A stretch of DNA of 64,000 nt from Novosphingobium percolationis (GTDB taxonomy: Bacteria; Pseudomonadota; Alphaproteobacteria; Sphingomonadales; Sphingomonadaceae): assembly GCF_020179425.1 (NCBI RefSeq), contig NZ_JAILYM010000003.1:496001-560000 (forward strand), read 5' to 3'. A program made the position numbers and the translations under genes. Positions within the stretch are counted from its first letter, which is position 1. Every line of letters starts with the position of its first letter. Under the pieces are notes generated by a model, which did not search any database, was not told where the DNA came from, and was given only the letters and a program-made list of their open reading frames with translations. Below are positions 29,880 to 37,545 of this stretch, in pieces.

Positions 29880-32183
29880 TCAGGCGGGCTTGACGAAGCT
29901 GTCGATCACGCGCTTGCGGCCCGCCGTCTCGAAGTCGATTTCCAGCTTGTTGCCTTCCTGCGCAGCGACGGTGCCATAGCCGAACTTGTCGTGGAACACG
30001 CGCGTGCCAAGGCCGATGTCGGCGCGGGGTTTCGCCGCGAAGCTGGCGGCGCTGCGGCTGGATTCGACGATGCGCTTCGGCGTCGCGTCATAGCTCTGCG
30101 CGGCGGCGCGTTGCCAGCCGGGGCCGCGCGTGACGATGCGCGAAGGCTGGTTGCGGGCGACGTCGGCGAAGGGGTCGGAATGTTCCGACCACTGCGCGCG
30201 CCACAGCGAAGCGCCGCCCGACAGGGTGGTCTCCTCCTCGATGTGGACGGCGGGCAGTTCGCTGGTGAAGCGGCTGGGAATCGAGCTGGTCCACTGGCCG
30301 TAGATGCGGCGGTTGGCGGCGTGGAGGATGGTGCAGCGCTTCCTGGCGCGAGTGATCGCGACATAGGCGAGGCGGCGTTCCTCTTCGAGCGACGCCAGCC
30401 CGCCTTCGTCCAGTGCGCGCTGGCTGGGGAACACGCCTTCTTCCCAGCCGGGCAGGAACACCTGGTCGAATTCCAGCCCCTTAGCGGCGTGGATGGTCAT
30501 GACCGTGACCTTCTCCTCGCTCTCGTTGCGCTCGTTGTCCATGACGAGGCTGACGTGTTCGAGGAAGTCACCCAGCGTTTCGTATTCCTCCATCGCGCGG
30601 GCGAGTTCGGAGAGGTTTTCGAGGCGGCCATTGGCCTCGGCACTCTTTTCGGCCTGAAGCGCAGCAGTGTAGCCGCTTTCGTCGAGGATCGTTCGGGCGA
30701 GTTCGGCTGGAACCAAGGTGCCTGCGGCATCGCGCCAGCGGGCGAAATCGCGGACCAGCGCCAGCAGCGTGTTGCGCGCGCGTGTGGGCAGTTCGTCGGT
30801 ATCGCAGATATCGAGCGCGGCGCGCAGCAGCGGCACCCCTTGCGCGCGGGCGAAGCGGTGGATCTTTTCCAGCGTCTTGTCGCCAAGGCCGCGCTTGGGA
30901 GTGTTGTAGATGCGTTCGAACGCGAGGTCGTCTGAAGGGCTGACGACAACGCGCAGGTAAGCCAGCGCATCGCGGATTTCGGCGCGTTCATAGAAGCGGA
31001 AGCCGCCGACGATGCGGTAGGCCATGCCGATCTGGATGAAGCGGTCCTCGATCTCGCGCGTCTGGAACTGCGCGCGCACGAGGATGGCGACGGCGTTGAG
31101 CGAACAGCCCTCGCGCTCCAGCCGCTCGATCTCGTCGCCGATGCGGCGCGCTTCCTCGGGCCCGTCCCACACGCCGATGACGCGCACCTTGTCGCCGCCG
31201 TTGCGGGTCGTCCACAGCGTCTTGCCCAGCCGCTCGGCGTTTTCGGCAATCAGGCCCGAAGCGGCGCCCAGGATGTGCGGGGTGGAGCGGTAGTTCTGTT
31301 CGAGCTTGATGACCTTCGCGCCGGGAAAATCCTTTTCGAAGCGCAGGATGTTGGCGACCTCCGCACCGCGCCAGGAATAGATCGACTGGTCGTCGTCGCC
31401 CACCACGCAGATGTTCTTGCGGGTCTGCGCCAGCAGCCGCAGCCACAGGTACTGGACCGCGTTGGTGTCCTGGTATTCGTCCACCATCACGTACTTGAAG
31501 CGCTGCTGGTACATCGCGAGGATGTCGCGCTCGCGCTTGAAGATGTTGAGCATGTGCAGCAGCAGGTCGCCGAAATCGCAGGCGTTCACGTCCTTCAGGC
31601 GGTTCTGGTAGAGCGCGTAGAAGCGCTGGCCACGCCCGTTGGCGTAGGCCTCGTTGTCGCCCGCATCGAGGTCGCCGGGGTTGAGGCCGCGGTTTTTCCA
31701 CTTGTCGATCAGCCCGGCCAGCTGCTTGGCAGGCCAGCGCTTTTCATCCAGCCCTTCGGCCACGATCAGCTGCTTGAGCAGCCGCAACTGGTCGTCGGTG
31801 TCGATGATGGTGAAGTTCGATTGCAGCCCGACCAATTCGGCATGGCGACGCAGCATCTTGGCGGCGACCGAGTGGAACGTGCCGAGCCAGGGCATCCCTT
31901 CGACCGAGGGGCCGATCAACTGGCCGACGCGTTCGCGCATTTCGCGCGCGGCCTTGTTGGTGAAGGTGACGCAGAGGATTTCGCTCGGCCATGCCAGCCG
32001 CTGACGCAGCAGGTTGGCGAGGCGCGCGGTGAGCGCGGCGGTCTTGCCCGTGCCCGCGCCCGCCAGCATCAGGACGGGGCCTTCTGTGGTCAGCACGGCT
32101 TCGCGCTGGGGCGGGTTCAGGCCATCGAGCCAGGCGGCTTGACCAGGAAGGTTGGGGGCGGAGGAAGATTCGGGCGCGTTCAC
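29880..32183 (-). CDS. uvrD: UvrD/PcrA-type ATP-dependent DNA helicase
   Basis: A superfamily 1A 3'-5' DNA helicase of 767 residues, with roles in nucleotide excision repair, mismatch repair and removal of RecA filaments. Motifs in order: LNPPQREAV (Q motif), GAGTGKTAALTARL (Walker A), FTNKAAREMRERV, VDEYQDTN, GDDDQSIYSWRGA, NYRSTPHIL, MTIHAAKGLEFDQV, and VAITRARKR. The C-terminus has a short tail with FVKPA and a probable interaction loop (DKFGYGTVAAQEGNKLEIDFETAGRKRVIDSF) as in PcrA/UvrD. The start codon is GTG at 32183; no nearer ATG precedes the Walker A motif. A LexA-type box lies four bases upstream of it. The gene is transcribed alone. Confidence 0.95.
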   Translation of the reverse strand: MNAPESSSAPNLPGQAAWLDGLNPPQREAVLTTEGPVLMLAGAGTGKTAALTARLANLLRQRLAWPSEILCVTFTNKAAREMRERVGQLIGPSVEGMPWLGTFHSVAAKMLRRHAELVGLQSNFTIIDTDDQLRLLKQLIVAEGLDEKRWPAKQLAGLIDKWKNRGLNPGDLDAGDNEAYANGRGQRFYALYQNRLKDVNACDFGDLLLHMLNIFKRERDILAMYQQRFKYVMVDEYQDTNAVQYLWLRLLAQTRKNICVVGDDDQSIYSWRGAEVANILRFEKDFPGAKVIKLEQNYRSTPHILGAASGLIAENAERLGKTLWTTRNGGDKVRVIGVWDGPEEARRIGDEIERLEREGCSLNAVAILVRAQFQTREIEDRFIQIGMAYRIVGGFRFYERAEIRDALAYLRVVVSPSDDLAFERIYNTPKRGLGDKTLEKIHRFARAQGVPLLRAALDICDTDELPTRARNTLLALVRDFARWRDAAGTLVPAELARTILDESGYTAALQAEKSAEANGRLENLSELARAMEEYETLGDFLEHVSLVMDNERNESEEKVTVMTIHAAKGLEFDQVFLPGWEEGVFPSQRALDEGGLASLEEERRLAYVAITRARKRCTILHAANRRIYGQWTSSIPSRFTSELPAVHIEEETTLSGGASLWRAQWSEHSDPFADVARNQPSRIVTRGPGWQRAAAQSYDATPKRIVESSRSAASFAAKPRADIGLGTRVFHDKFGYGTVAAQEGNKLEIDFETAGRKRVIDSFVKPA

Positions 32184-32186
32184 CCG

Positions 32187-32201
32187 GAACGATTAGGGAA
32201 C
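32187..32201 (-). promoter_or_regulatory. LexA-type box at the helicase gene start
   Basis: On the minus strand GTTC-CCTAATC-GTTC, an exact match to GTTC-N7-GTTC. It ends 4 bases before the GTG start of the UvrD-type helicase gene. If real, LexA represses this gene, and the transcript would have almost no leader unless translation begins further in. Confidence 0.6.
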
Positions 32202-32233
32202 GCTTTCCGCCAGTTCAAGTGCGGGTTTTCCGG

Positions 32234-32488
32234 TCAGTTCCGGTAGTTGTCATAGTAGTCGGCTTCATAGTCGTCGCGGCGGTGGTACGAGGCTTCGCGG
32301 TTGGCGCGCTCGTTGTGCTCCTTGAGCTCCAGTTCCTTGCTCTTCTTCACGATCCGCTTGGCCGTGTCGGACTTGGCGAACTGGTCGACCGCGATCGAGG
32401 CGCCCAAGCCCAGCATGCTGCACGAGGCCATGCCCAGTACCCACACGAAGAAACAGCCTCCGAAGAGATACTTGGCGATATTCGGCAT
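32234..32488 (-). CDS. Small membrane protein of unknown function
   Basis: An 84-residue protein with one hydrophobic segment (about residues 6-27, LFGGCFFVWVLGMASCSMLGLG) and a long charged C-terminal tail rich in Lys, Glu, Arg and Tyr (ELELKEHNERANREASYHRRDDYEADYYDNY). It probably sits in the inner membrane with the tail in the cytoplasm. The ATG at 32488 has GGGAGCGGGACC just upstream; the longer in-frame start at 32521 is less likely. It lies 50 bases upstream of the helicase gene on the same strand, so the LexA-type box falls between the two. Family not recognised. Confidence 0.65.
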   Translation of the reverse strand: MPNIAKYLFGGCFFVWVLGMASCSMLGLGASIAVDQFAKSDTAKRIVKKSKELELKEHNERANREASYHRRDDYEADYYDNYRN

Positions 32489-32783
32489 TGGTCCCGCTCC
32501 CTCGGTCGCGTCCGTGATCATACGGATGCAGGGTTGAAAAGCGGTAAAGCAGCGGCTGCTGGAACCGAGGCGTTCATGAAAATGTTACTATCGCTGACGA
32601 ATTTTGAAGTTGTTAGACGCAATTTGGAAAATGAATGTGGGATTAATGGGTCTGTATTTACCGACGATGAGTCTATTCATCTCCGTGGTCTCTCGCTTCA
32701 TCGCGGGGCGTGGAACGCATCTGATGGCGGGCGCGTAGGGTCTCCAAATCTTCGGGTCGCAAGGACAAACAGGAGACCATCCG
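32489..32783 (+). promoter_or_regulatory. AT-rich leader region of the secreted repeat protein
   Basis: About 295 bases between divergent genes. The section 32570-32700 is clearly richer in A+T than the rest of the window. A possible sigma-70-like pair is TTGAAG (32604-32609) and GAAAAT (32627-32632) with 17-base spacing, but the match is modest. The leader downstream would be about 150 bases, long enough for a regulatory RNA structure, although I could not identify one. Confidence 0.4.
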
Positions 32784-33455
32784 ATGCGTAAGTTTCTGCT
32801 TTTGAGCGCGGCTGCGCTGGCCGTTGTGGGTGTTCCGGGGGCGATCAGCGCCCAGACAACCGCCGCCCCCACTGCCGCTCCCGCCGCCACGGCGACGGCG
32901 ACCGCCAGCGGCACCTTCGCGCTGAGCGCCGATCAGAAGGGCCAGTACGATGCCTGGCCCGCGGACCAGCGCACCAAGTACGATGCGTGGCCTTCGACGT
33001 ATCAGGAGTATTATTGGAGCCTCGATCCGGCCCAGCAGAAGGGCTGGTGGGCATTGACCGATGAGCAGCGCGGGCAGATCTATGCCATGACGCCCGAGCA
33101 GCGCACGTCGGTCTGGCCGTCGATCATCGCACAGGTAAACGGCCGTGCCACGGCGGCAACGCCTGCGCAGCCCAATCCCGGTACGGGCACGCCCGCCACG
33201 CCTGCCGAACCGGCCACGCCGCCTAGCGGCGCGTCGACCGGCAAACCGATGGCAGACGCCACGGCGGATGCCAACGCGCCGGTTCCGAACGCGCCGGGCG
33301 TGGTCGATGCGGCCTCGGCCGCTCCGGGCGCGGCCTATGCCGCGACCACGACCAGCAATGCCGTGCCGGCCCCTCCGGCCGATACGCTGAACAAGAAATA
33401 TCCGGTCTGCACCAAGAAGATGCAGGACAACTGCCGCAATCGCGGCGGGGTCTGA
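32784..33455 (+). CDS. Secreted low-complexity protein
   Basis: A 223-residue exported protein with a signal peptide (residues 1-23, ending AISA) and an Ala/Thr/Pro-rich composition. Near residues 50-75 the stretches YDAWPADQRTKYDAWPSTYQEYYWSLDPAQQKGWWALTDEQ contain a repeated YDAWP motif and many tryptophans. The linker (about 120-195) is rich in Ala, Pro, Thr and Ser. The C-terminus KKYPVCTKKMQDNCRNRGGV has two cysteines. The ATG at 32784 has AGGAGACC just upstream. Such tryptophan-motif proteins are common in sphingomonads but lack an assigned function; an envelope role is inferred from export. Confidence 0.8.
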   Translation: MRKFLLLSAAALAVVGVPGAISAQTTAAPTAAPAATATATASGTFALSADQKGQYDAWPADQRTKYDAWPSTYQEYYWSLDPAQQKGWWALTDEQRGQIYAMTPEQRTSVWPSIIAQVNGRATAATPAQPNPGTGTPATPAEPATPPSGASTGKPMADATADANAPVPNAPGVVDAASAAPGAAYAATTTSNAVPAPPADTLNKKYPVCTKKMQDNCRNRGGV

Positions 33456-33508
33456 TCGGTCAGGCCATAACCAGCCCGAGTTCCCCCCTCTCGGGTCGCA
33501 AGCGGGAA

Positions 33509-33534
33509 GGGCGTCGGGAAACCGGCGCCCTTTT
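33509..33534 (+). terminator. Rho-independent terminator after secreted protein gene
   Basis: GGGCGTCGG and CCGGCGCCC (one G-U pair) form a 9-bp stem around GAAA, followed by TTTT. It starts 53 bases after the stop codon. Confidence 0.83.
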
Positions 33535-33560
33535 CCTGTTGCAATTGCGGCGCAGGCGCT

Positions 33561-34832
33561 ATGCCGCCTTGCATGAATCCCATACGCCAGCACGCCCGCA
33601 TCTTGACCGCCAGCCTTGTCGGCACGGCGGTGGAGTTCTACGACTTCTACATCTATGCGACGGCGGCGGCGCTGGTGATCGGGCCGCTGTTCTTTCCGGC
33701 GGAAAGCGCTTCGGCACAGACGCTGCTGGCGTTCATGACCTTTGGCCTCGCCTTCTTCGCGCGGCCTGTCGGCGCGGTTGCGTTCGGGCATTTCGGGGAC
33801 CGCATCGGGCGCAAGTCCACGCTGGTCGCCTCGCTGATGCTGATGGGAGGATCGACGCTGCTGATCGCGTTCCTGCCGACGTATGCCATGGCCGGGCCGA
33901 TCGCGCCGATGCTGTTGTGCCTGCTGCGCTTCGGACAGGGATTCGGGCTTGGCGGCGAATGGGGTGGCGCTTCGTTGCTGGCGGTGGAGAACGCGCCCAA
34001 GGGCTGGGAGGCCCGCTTCGGGTCGGCGCCGCAACTGGGCGCGCCGCTGGGCTTCCTGTTCGCCAACGGACTGTTCCTGATCCTGAGCTACACGCTGAGC
34101 GAGGCGGATTTCGTGGCCTGGGGCTGGCGCATCCCCTTCCTTGCCAGCGCGCTGCTGGTCGGGCTGGGGCTGTGGGTGCGGCTGAAGATCGGGGAGACGG
34201 CAGCGTTCAAGGAAGCGCTGGCGCACGAAGCGCCGCCCGCCGTGCCGATCGGTCGGCTGATGCGCGAACATCCCGGCGCGGTGGTGGCCGGGATCGCCGG
34301 CGTGGTGGCGTGCTTTGCGATCTTCTATCTTGCGACGACGTTCTCGCTGTCGTTCGCCACGACCAAGCTGGGCTATGCCAAGCAGCAGTTCCTGGGCGTG
34401 CAGCTGGCGGCCAACACGTTCCTGGCGATCGGCATCTTCGTGGCCGGGTACTGGGCGGACAAGACGAGCGCGAAGAACGTGTTGGGCAAGGGGGCGCTGC
34501 TGACCGCGCTTGTCGGGCTGGTGTTCGGGAGCGGTCTTGGCTCCGGTTCGCTGCCGCTGGTGTTCGTGACGCTGGCGGGCGCGCTGTTTGTGATGGGGCT
34601 GGTCTATGGCCCGCTCGGCGGCTGGCTGCCGACGCTCTATGCCGTGCCGGTGCGCTATACCGGCATCAGCCTTGCCTTCAACATGGGCGGTATCATCGGC
34701 GGCGCACTGGCACCGTTTGCCGCCGCGCTGCTGGCGCAGAAGGGCGGCACACCTTACGTCGGGCTGTTCCTGACGGCGGCGGGGGCGTTGACGCTGATGG
34801 GCGTGGTGTTCGCGCCCAGGCTCAGGAACTGA
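33561..34832 (+). CDS. MFS transporter, metabolite:H+ symporter family
   Basis: A 423-residue inner-membrane permease with 12 predicted helices, of the MHS group that includes ShiA, KgtP, CitA and ProP. The N-terminal SLVGTAVEFYDFYIYATAAALVIGPLFFP is diagnostic of that group, as is GHFGDRIGRKSTL (the loop 2-3 motif) and LLRFGQGFGLGGEWGGASLL. The substrate is a small organic acid or compatible solute; it cannot be decided here. The first ATG (33561) has GCAGG at a suitable distance; MNPIRQ at 33573 is an alternative. The 3' end overlaps the rsmD gene by 11 bases in convergent orientation. Confidence 0.9.
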   Translation: MPPCMNPIRQHARILTASLVGTAVEFYDFYIYATAAALVIGPLFFPAESASAQTLLAFMTFGLAFFARPVGAVAFGHFGDRIGRKSTLVASLMLMGGSTLLIAFLPTYAMAGPIAPMLLCLLRFGQGFGLGGEWGGASLLAVENAPKGWEARFGSAPQLGAPLGFLFANGLFLILSYTLSEADFVAWGWRIPFLASALLVGLGLWVRLKIGETAAFKEALAHEAPPAVPIGRLMREHPGAVVAGIAGVVACFAIFYLATTFSLSFATTKLGYAKQQFLGVQLAANTFLAIGIFVAGYWADKTSAKNVLGKGALLTALVGLVFGSGLGSGSLPLVFVTLAGALFVMGLVYGPLGGWLPTLYAVPVRYTGISLAFNMGGIIGGALAPFAAALLAQKGGTPYVGLFLTAAGALTLMGVVFAPRLRN

Positions 34833-35370
34833 GGCGCAGCAGCGTCAGCCGCGCCTTGCCGACGACGCGTTCGCTTTCGATTTCCAGCGAACGGAGTTGT
34901 GGCACTTCCTTCGCTTCGGTTTCGAGGCTGACCCACGTGCCTTCGCCGATCCAGCCGAGGCGCACCAGCTTGTCGAGCGCCACCGCGCCCGCGCCGGTCT
35001 TGTAGGGCGGATCGAGCATGACGAGGTCGAGCGGCTCCTTGACCGGGCCGAGCGACAGCACCGACGAGGCGCGCACGTCGCATTGCGGCGCGCAGCGCAG
35101 CGCGGCGATGTTGGCGCGGATGGCGCGGATCGCGGCGGGATCCTGCTCGACCAGCAGCGCATGTTCGGCCCCGCGCGACAGCGCTTCGAGACCGAGCGCG
35201 CCCGAGCCTGCGAACAGGTCGGCGACTTTCAGCCCTTCGAAGCTGCCTAGGCGGCTGGTGAGCATCGAGAACAGCGTTTCGCGCGTGCGGTCGGCGGTGG
35301 GGCGCGTGGCGTCGCCCGCAGGCGCGACAAGCTTGCGGCCGCGCCACTCGCCAGCGATGATCCGCAGCAT
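34822..35370 (-). CDS. rsmD: 16S rRNA (guanine966-N2)-methyltransferase RsmD
   Basis: Methylates G966 of 16S rRNA during small-subunit maturation, using SAM. The 182-residue product has the family start MLRIIAGEWRGRKL, RPTADRTRETLFSML, motif I LKVADLFAGSGALGLEALSRGA and the catalytic LDPPY (in VMLDPPYKTGA). Length is typical. The start ATG (35370) overlaps the stop of the pseudouridine synthase by one base (TGATG on the minus strand), which indicates translational coupling of two rRNA-modifying enzymes. It ends with an 11-base convergent overlap with the MFS gene. Confidence 0.95.
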   Translation of the reverse strand: MLRIIAGEWRGRKLVAPAGDATRPTADRTRETLFSMLTSRLGSFEGLKVADLFAGSGALGLEALSRGAEHALLVEQDPAAIRAIRANIAALRCAPQCDVRASSVLSLGPVKEPLDLVMLDPPYKTGAGAVALDKLVRLGWIGEGTWVSLETEAKEVPQLRSLEIESERVVGKARLTLLRLSS

Positions 35371-36656
35371 CAGCCGGGCCTCCTGGGACCGCGCGGTGGA
35401 TTGCCGCCGGGGCGGGGGCCAGCGCCAGCGCCGGGGCGGGGGCGGTCGCCGGTCGGTCGGGCGGGACGGGCAGGGCGGGCATCCGTCCGTGCGTCGGACC
35501 GGTGGTCGGGCCGGGTGGGGCGATCCGTCGCGGCGTCGGCGTGTCGCGCCTGGCCGCGTCTCCCGGCGCCGGGTCTGGTTTCGCCCGGCCCTGCGGCGTC
35601 GCGCCGCGGGTCGGCATTGCGGGCATCGCGCTGGTTGGCCTTGCGTTCGGCAGTTCGGGCGCCCCAGCCAGTGCGCTGGTTGGGCTTGGCTGATTTGGTC
35701 TGGCCGGGCTTCGCCTCGGCAGGCGCGGCGCGGGGCGCGCGCGGCTTGCGCGTGTCGAGATTCTCGCGCTCCTCGCGGATGCGTACGGCCTGCTTCTTGG
35801 GATAGGCGGGCGTGCGGGCCGGGCGTTCGACGGGTGCGGGTGCGACTGGGGCGCGCACCTTGGGCGCGATGGCGCGGCCGATGACCGGCTTGTCCAGCTT
35901 CATCGCCTTCATGAAGCGTTCGACGATCACCTGCGGCACTTCCTCCACCGATCCGCGATCGAGCGCGCCGAGGTGGAACGGGCCATAGGACGTGCGCAAC
36001 AGGCGCGAGACCTGGAGGCCGAGGTATTCGAGAACGCGGCGGACTTCGCGGTTCTTGCCTTCGGTCAGGGTCATTTCGACCCACTGGTTGCGCCCGGTGC
36101 GGCGCTCCATGTTGGCATTGATCGAGCCATAGCGGATGCCGTCGATCTCCAGCCCTTCGCTGAGGGCTTCGAGCTGTTCCTGCGAAATGTCACCGAAGGT
36201 GCGCGCGCGGTAGGTGCGCGGGATGCCGCTGGCGGGCAGTTCCAGCGCGCGCTTCAGCTCGCCATCGTTGGTCAGCAGCAGCAGGCCTTCGGTGTTGAGG
36301 TCGAGACGGCCCACCGGCATCACGCGGCCCGCGCCCTCGGGCAGGGCGTTGCGCAGCGCGGTGTAGATCGTCGGGCGCCCGGCGGGATCGCGCTCGGCGG
36401 TGATCAGGCCCGAAGGCTTGTGGAACATGAAGATGCGCGTCGCGGCGGCGTGGCCCACCGGATTGCCGTCGACGGTGACACCGCGCAGGTTCTTGAGCAC
36501 GGTGGCGGGCGTGGTGATGGCGACGCCATCCAGTTCGACGCGACCCGCCTCGATCAGGCGTTCGACCTCGCGGCGCGAGGCCACGCCTGCGCGGGCCAGC
36601 AGCTTGGCGATGCGCTCGCCTTCGCGCGGCGCTGTTTCTTTTTCGGTGGGGGACAT
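35370..36656 (-). CDS. rRNA pseudouridine synthase (RluB/RsuA type) with long basic tail
   Basis: Converts a uridine to pseudouridine in rRNA; the family members act on 23S U2605 (RluB) or 16S U516 (RsuA). The 428-residue product has an S4 RNA-binding domain (about residues 15-60: ERIAKLLARAGVASRREVERLI), the catalytic motif GRLDLNTEGLLLLTNDGEL (nucleophile Asp, about residue 120), and YGPFHLG. The enzyme core ends near residue 255. A further 170 residues of Pro/Arg/Ala/Lys-rich low-complexity sequence follow; RluB and its relatives in alphaproteobacteria often carry such tails. The start ATG at 36656 begins MSPTEKETAPREGERIAK. Coupled to rsmD. Confidence 0.92.
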   Translation of the reverse strand: MSPTEKETAPREGERIAKLLARAGVASRREVERLIEAGRVELDGVAITTPATVLKNLRGVTVDGNPVGHAAATRIFMFHKPSGLITAERDPAGRPTIYTALRNALPEGAGRVMPVGRLDLNTEGLLLLTNDGELKRALELPASGIPRTYRARTFGDISQEQLEALSEGLEIDGIRYGSINANMERRTGRNQWVEMTLTEGKNREVRRVLEYLGLQVSRLLRTSYGPFHLGALDRGSVEEVPQVIVERFMKAMKLDKPVIGRAIAPKVRAPVAPAPVERPARTPAYPKKQAVRIREERENLDTRKPRAPRAAPAEAKPGQTKSAKPNQRTGWGARTAERKANQRDARNADPRRDAAGPGETRPGAGRRGQARHADAATDRPTRPDHRSDARTDARPARPARPTGDRPRPGAGAGPRPGGNPPRGPRRPG

Positions 36657-36750
36657 TGCAAGCCCCTTACGCGAGAGAGGCCTTGCCGTCACCCCTCTAG
36701 CCAATGGCTCCGAAACCGCGCTAATTCGCAGGGCAGCCAAGGGGAAGGCC

Positions 36751-37443
36751 ATGAACGCGACCAAACTTGCCGAGATGTTGACCGCGCAGAGCCTGTTCGC
36801 CGATTGCGAGCCGGAGGAACTGGCCGATATCGTGGCGCGGGCGCAGGTCCGCTCGTTCAAGCCGGGCCAGACGCTGATGGCGCAGGGCGATCCCGGCGAT
36901 ACGCTCTATATCGTGCTGGGCGGCCTTGCGCGCGTGAGCATGGTGGCTGCCAATGGGCGCGAGATCGTGCTCGATTATGCGGAGCCTGGCGCGGTGCTGG
37001 GCGAGATCGCCTTCCTCGACGGGGGAGAGCGCACCGCAAGCGTCGACGCGATCGAGCCGGTCGATGCGCTGTGCCTGTCGCGCACGGCCTTTGCCGACAT
37101 CATTGCGCATCACAAGGGACTGTCGCTGCGTCTGCTGAAGGCCATGGCGCGCAGGCTGCGCCAGAACAACACCGTGATCGAAGCCGACCGCGCCTATACC
37201 TCCGGCCCGCGCCTGGCCCGGTTCCTGCTGCGGCTGATGATGGGGGGCGAGGCGAGCGGCGGTGAGGCGCGGCTCAAGATCGCTTTGAGCCAGGGCGAAC
37301 TGGGCAACTTCGCGGGCATGTCGCGCGAACAGATCAACCGCCAGCTTTCGGCCTGGGCCGATGGCGGGATTGTCGCGGTGCGCAGCGGCAAGGTGACGAT
37401 CCTCGATCGCGAGGCGCTGGTGGGGATCGCCGAAGCGTGGTGA
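36751..37443 (+). CDS. Crp/Fnr-family transcriptional regulator
   Basis: A 230-residue regulator with an N-terminal cyclic-nucleotide-binding-like beta-roll (about residues 10-130, GQTLMAQGDPGDTLYIVLGGLARVSM and GAVLGEIAFLDGGERTASVDA), a dimer helix, and a C-terminal winged helix of Crp type (about 165-220: LSQGELGNFAGMSREQINRQLSAWADGGIVAVRSGKVTIL). No N-terminal cysteines for an iron-sulfur cluster are present, so it is not a classical oxygen-sensing Fnr. The GEIAFLDGGERTASV phosphate-binding cassette is well conserved, so it may bind a cyclic nucleotide. The ATG at 36751 has AAGGGGAAGG just upstream. It diverges from the pseudouridine synthase gene across 94 bases. Confidence 0.9.
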   Translation: MNATKLAEMLTAQSLFADCEPEELADIVARAQVRSFKPGQTLMAQGDPGDTLYIVLGGLARVSMVAANGREIVLDYAEPGAVLGEIAFLDGGERTASVDAIEPVDALCLSRTAFADIIAHHKGLSLRLLKAMARRLRQNNTVIEADRAYTSGPRLARFLLRLMMGGEASGGEARLKIALSQGELGNFAGMSREQINRQLSAWADGGIVAVRSGKVTILDREALVGIAEAW

Positions 37444-37545
37444 ACCGGCGCATGGCGCAGCGTATACGAATACCGACTTCTGGCGCGCGCGGCAGCGTCT
37501 AGGGTGTCCTCAAGGCTCCGCACGAGCGGGCATGGGGAGATCGGG

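Noticed and set aside
32576..32791. Short plus-strand frame beginning MKMLLSLTNFEVV between 32576 and 32791
   Set aside because: No ribosome-binding site, overlap with the next gene's start, and the AT-rich sequence looks like a promoter or leader region.
35018..35884. Long plus-strand frame opposite the pseudouridine synthase tail
   Set aside because: It is the complement of Pro/Arg/Ala-rich codons and has no family features.
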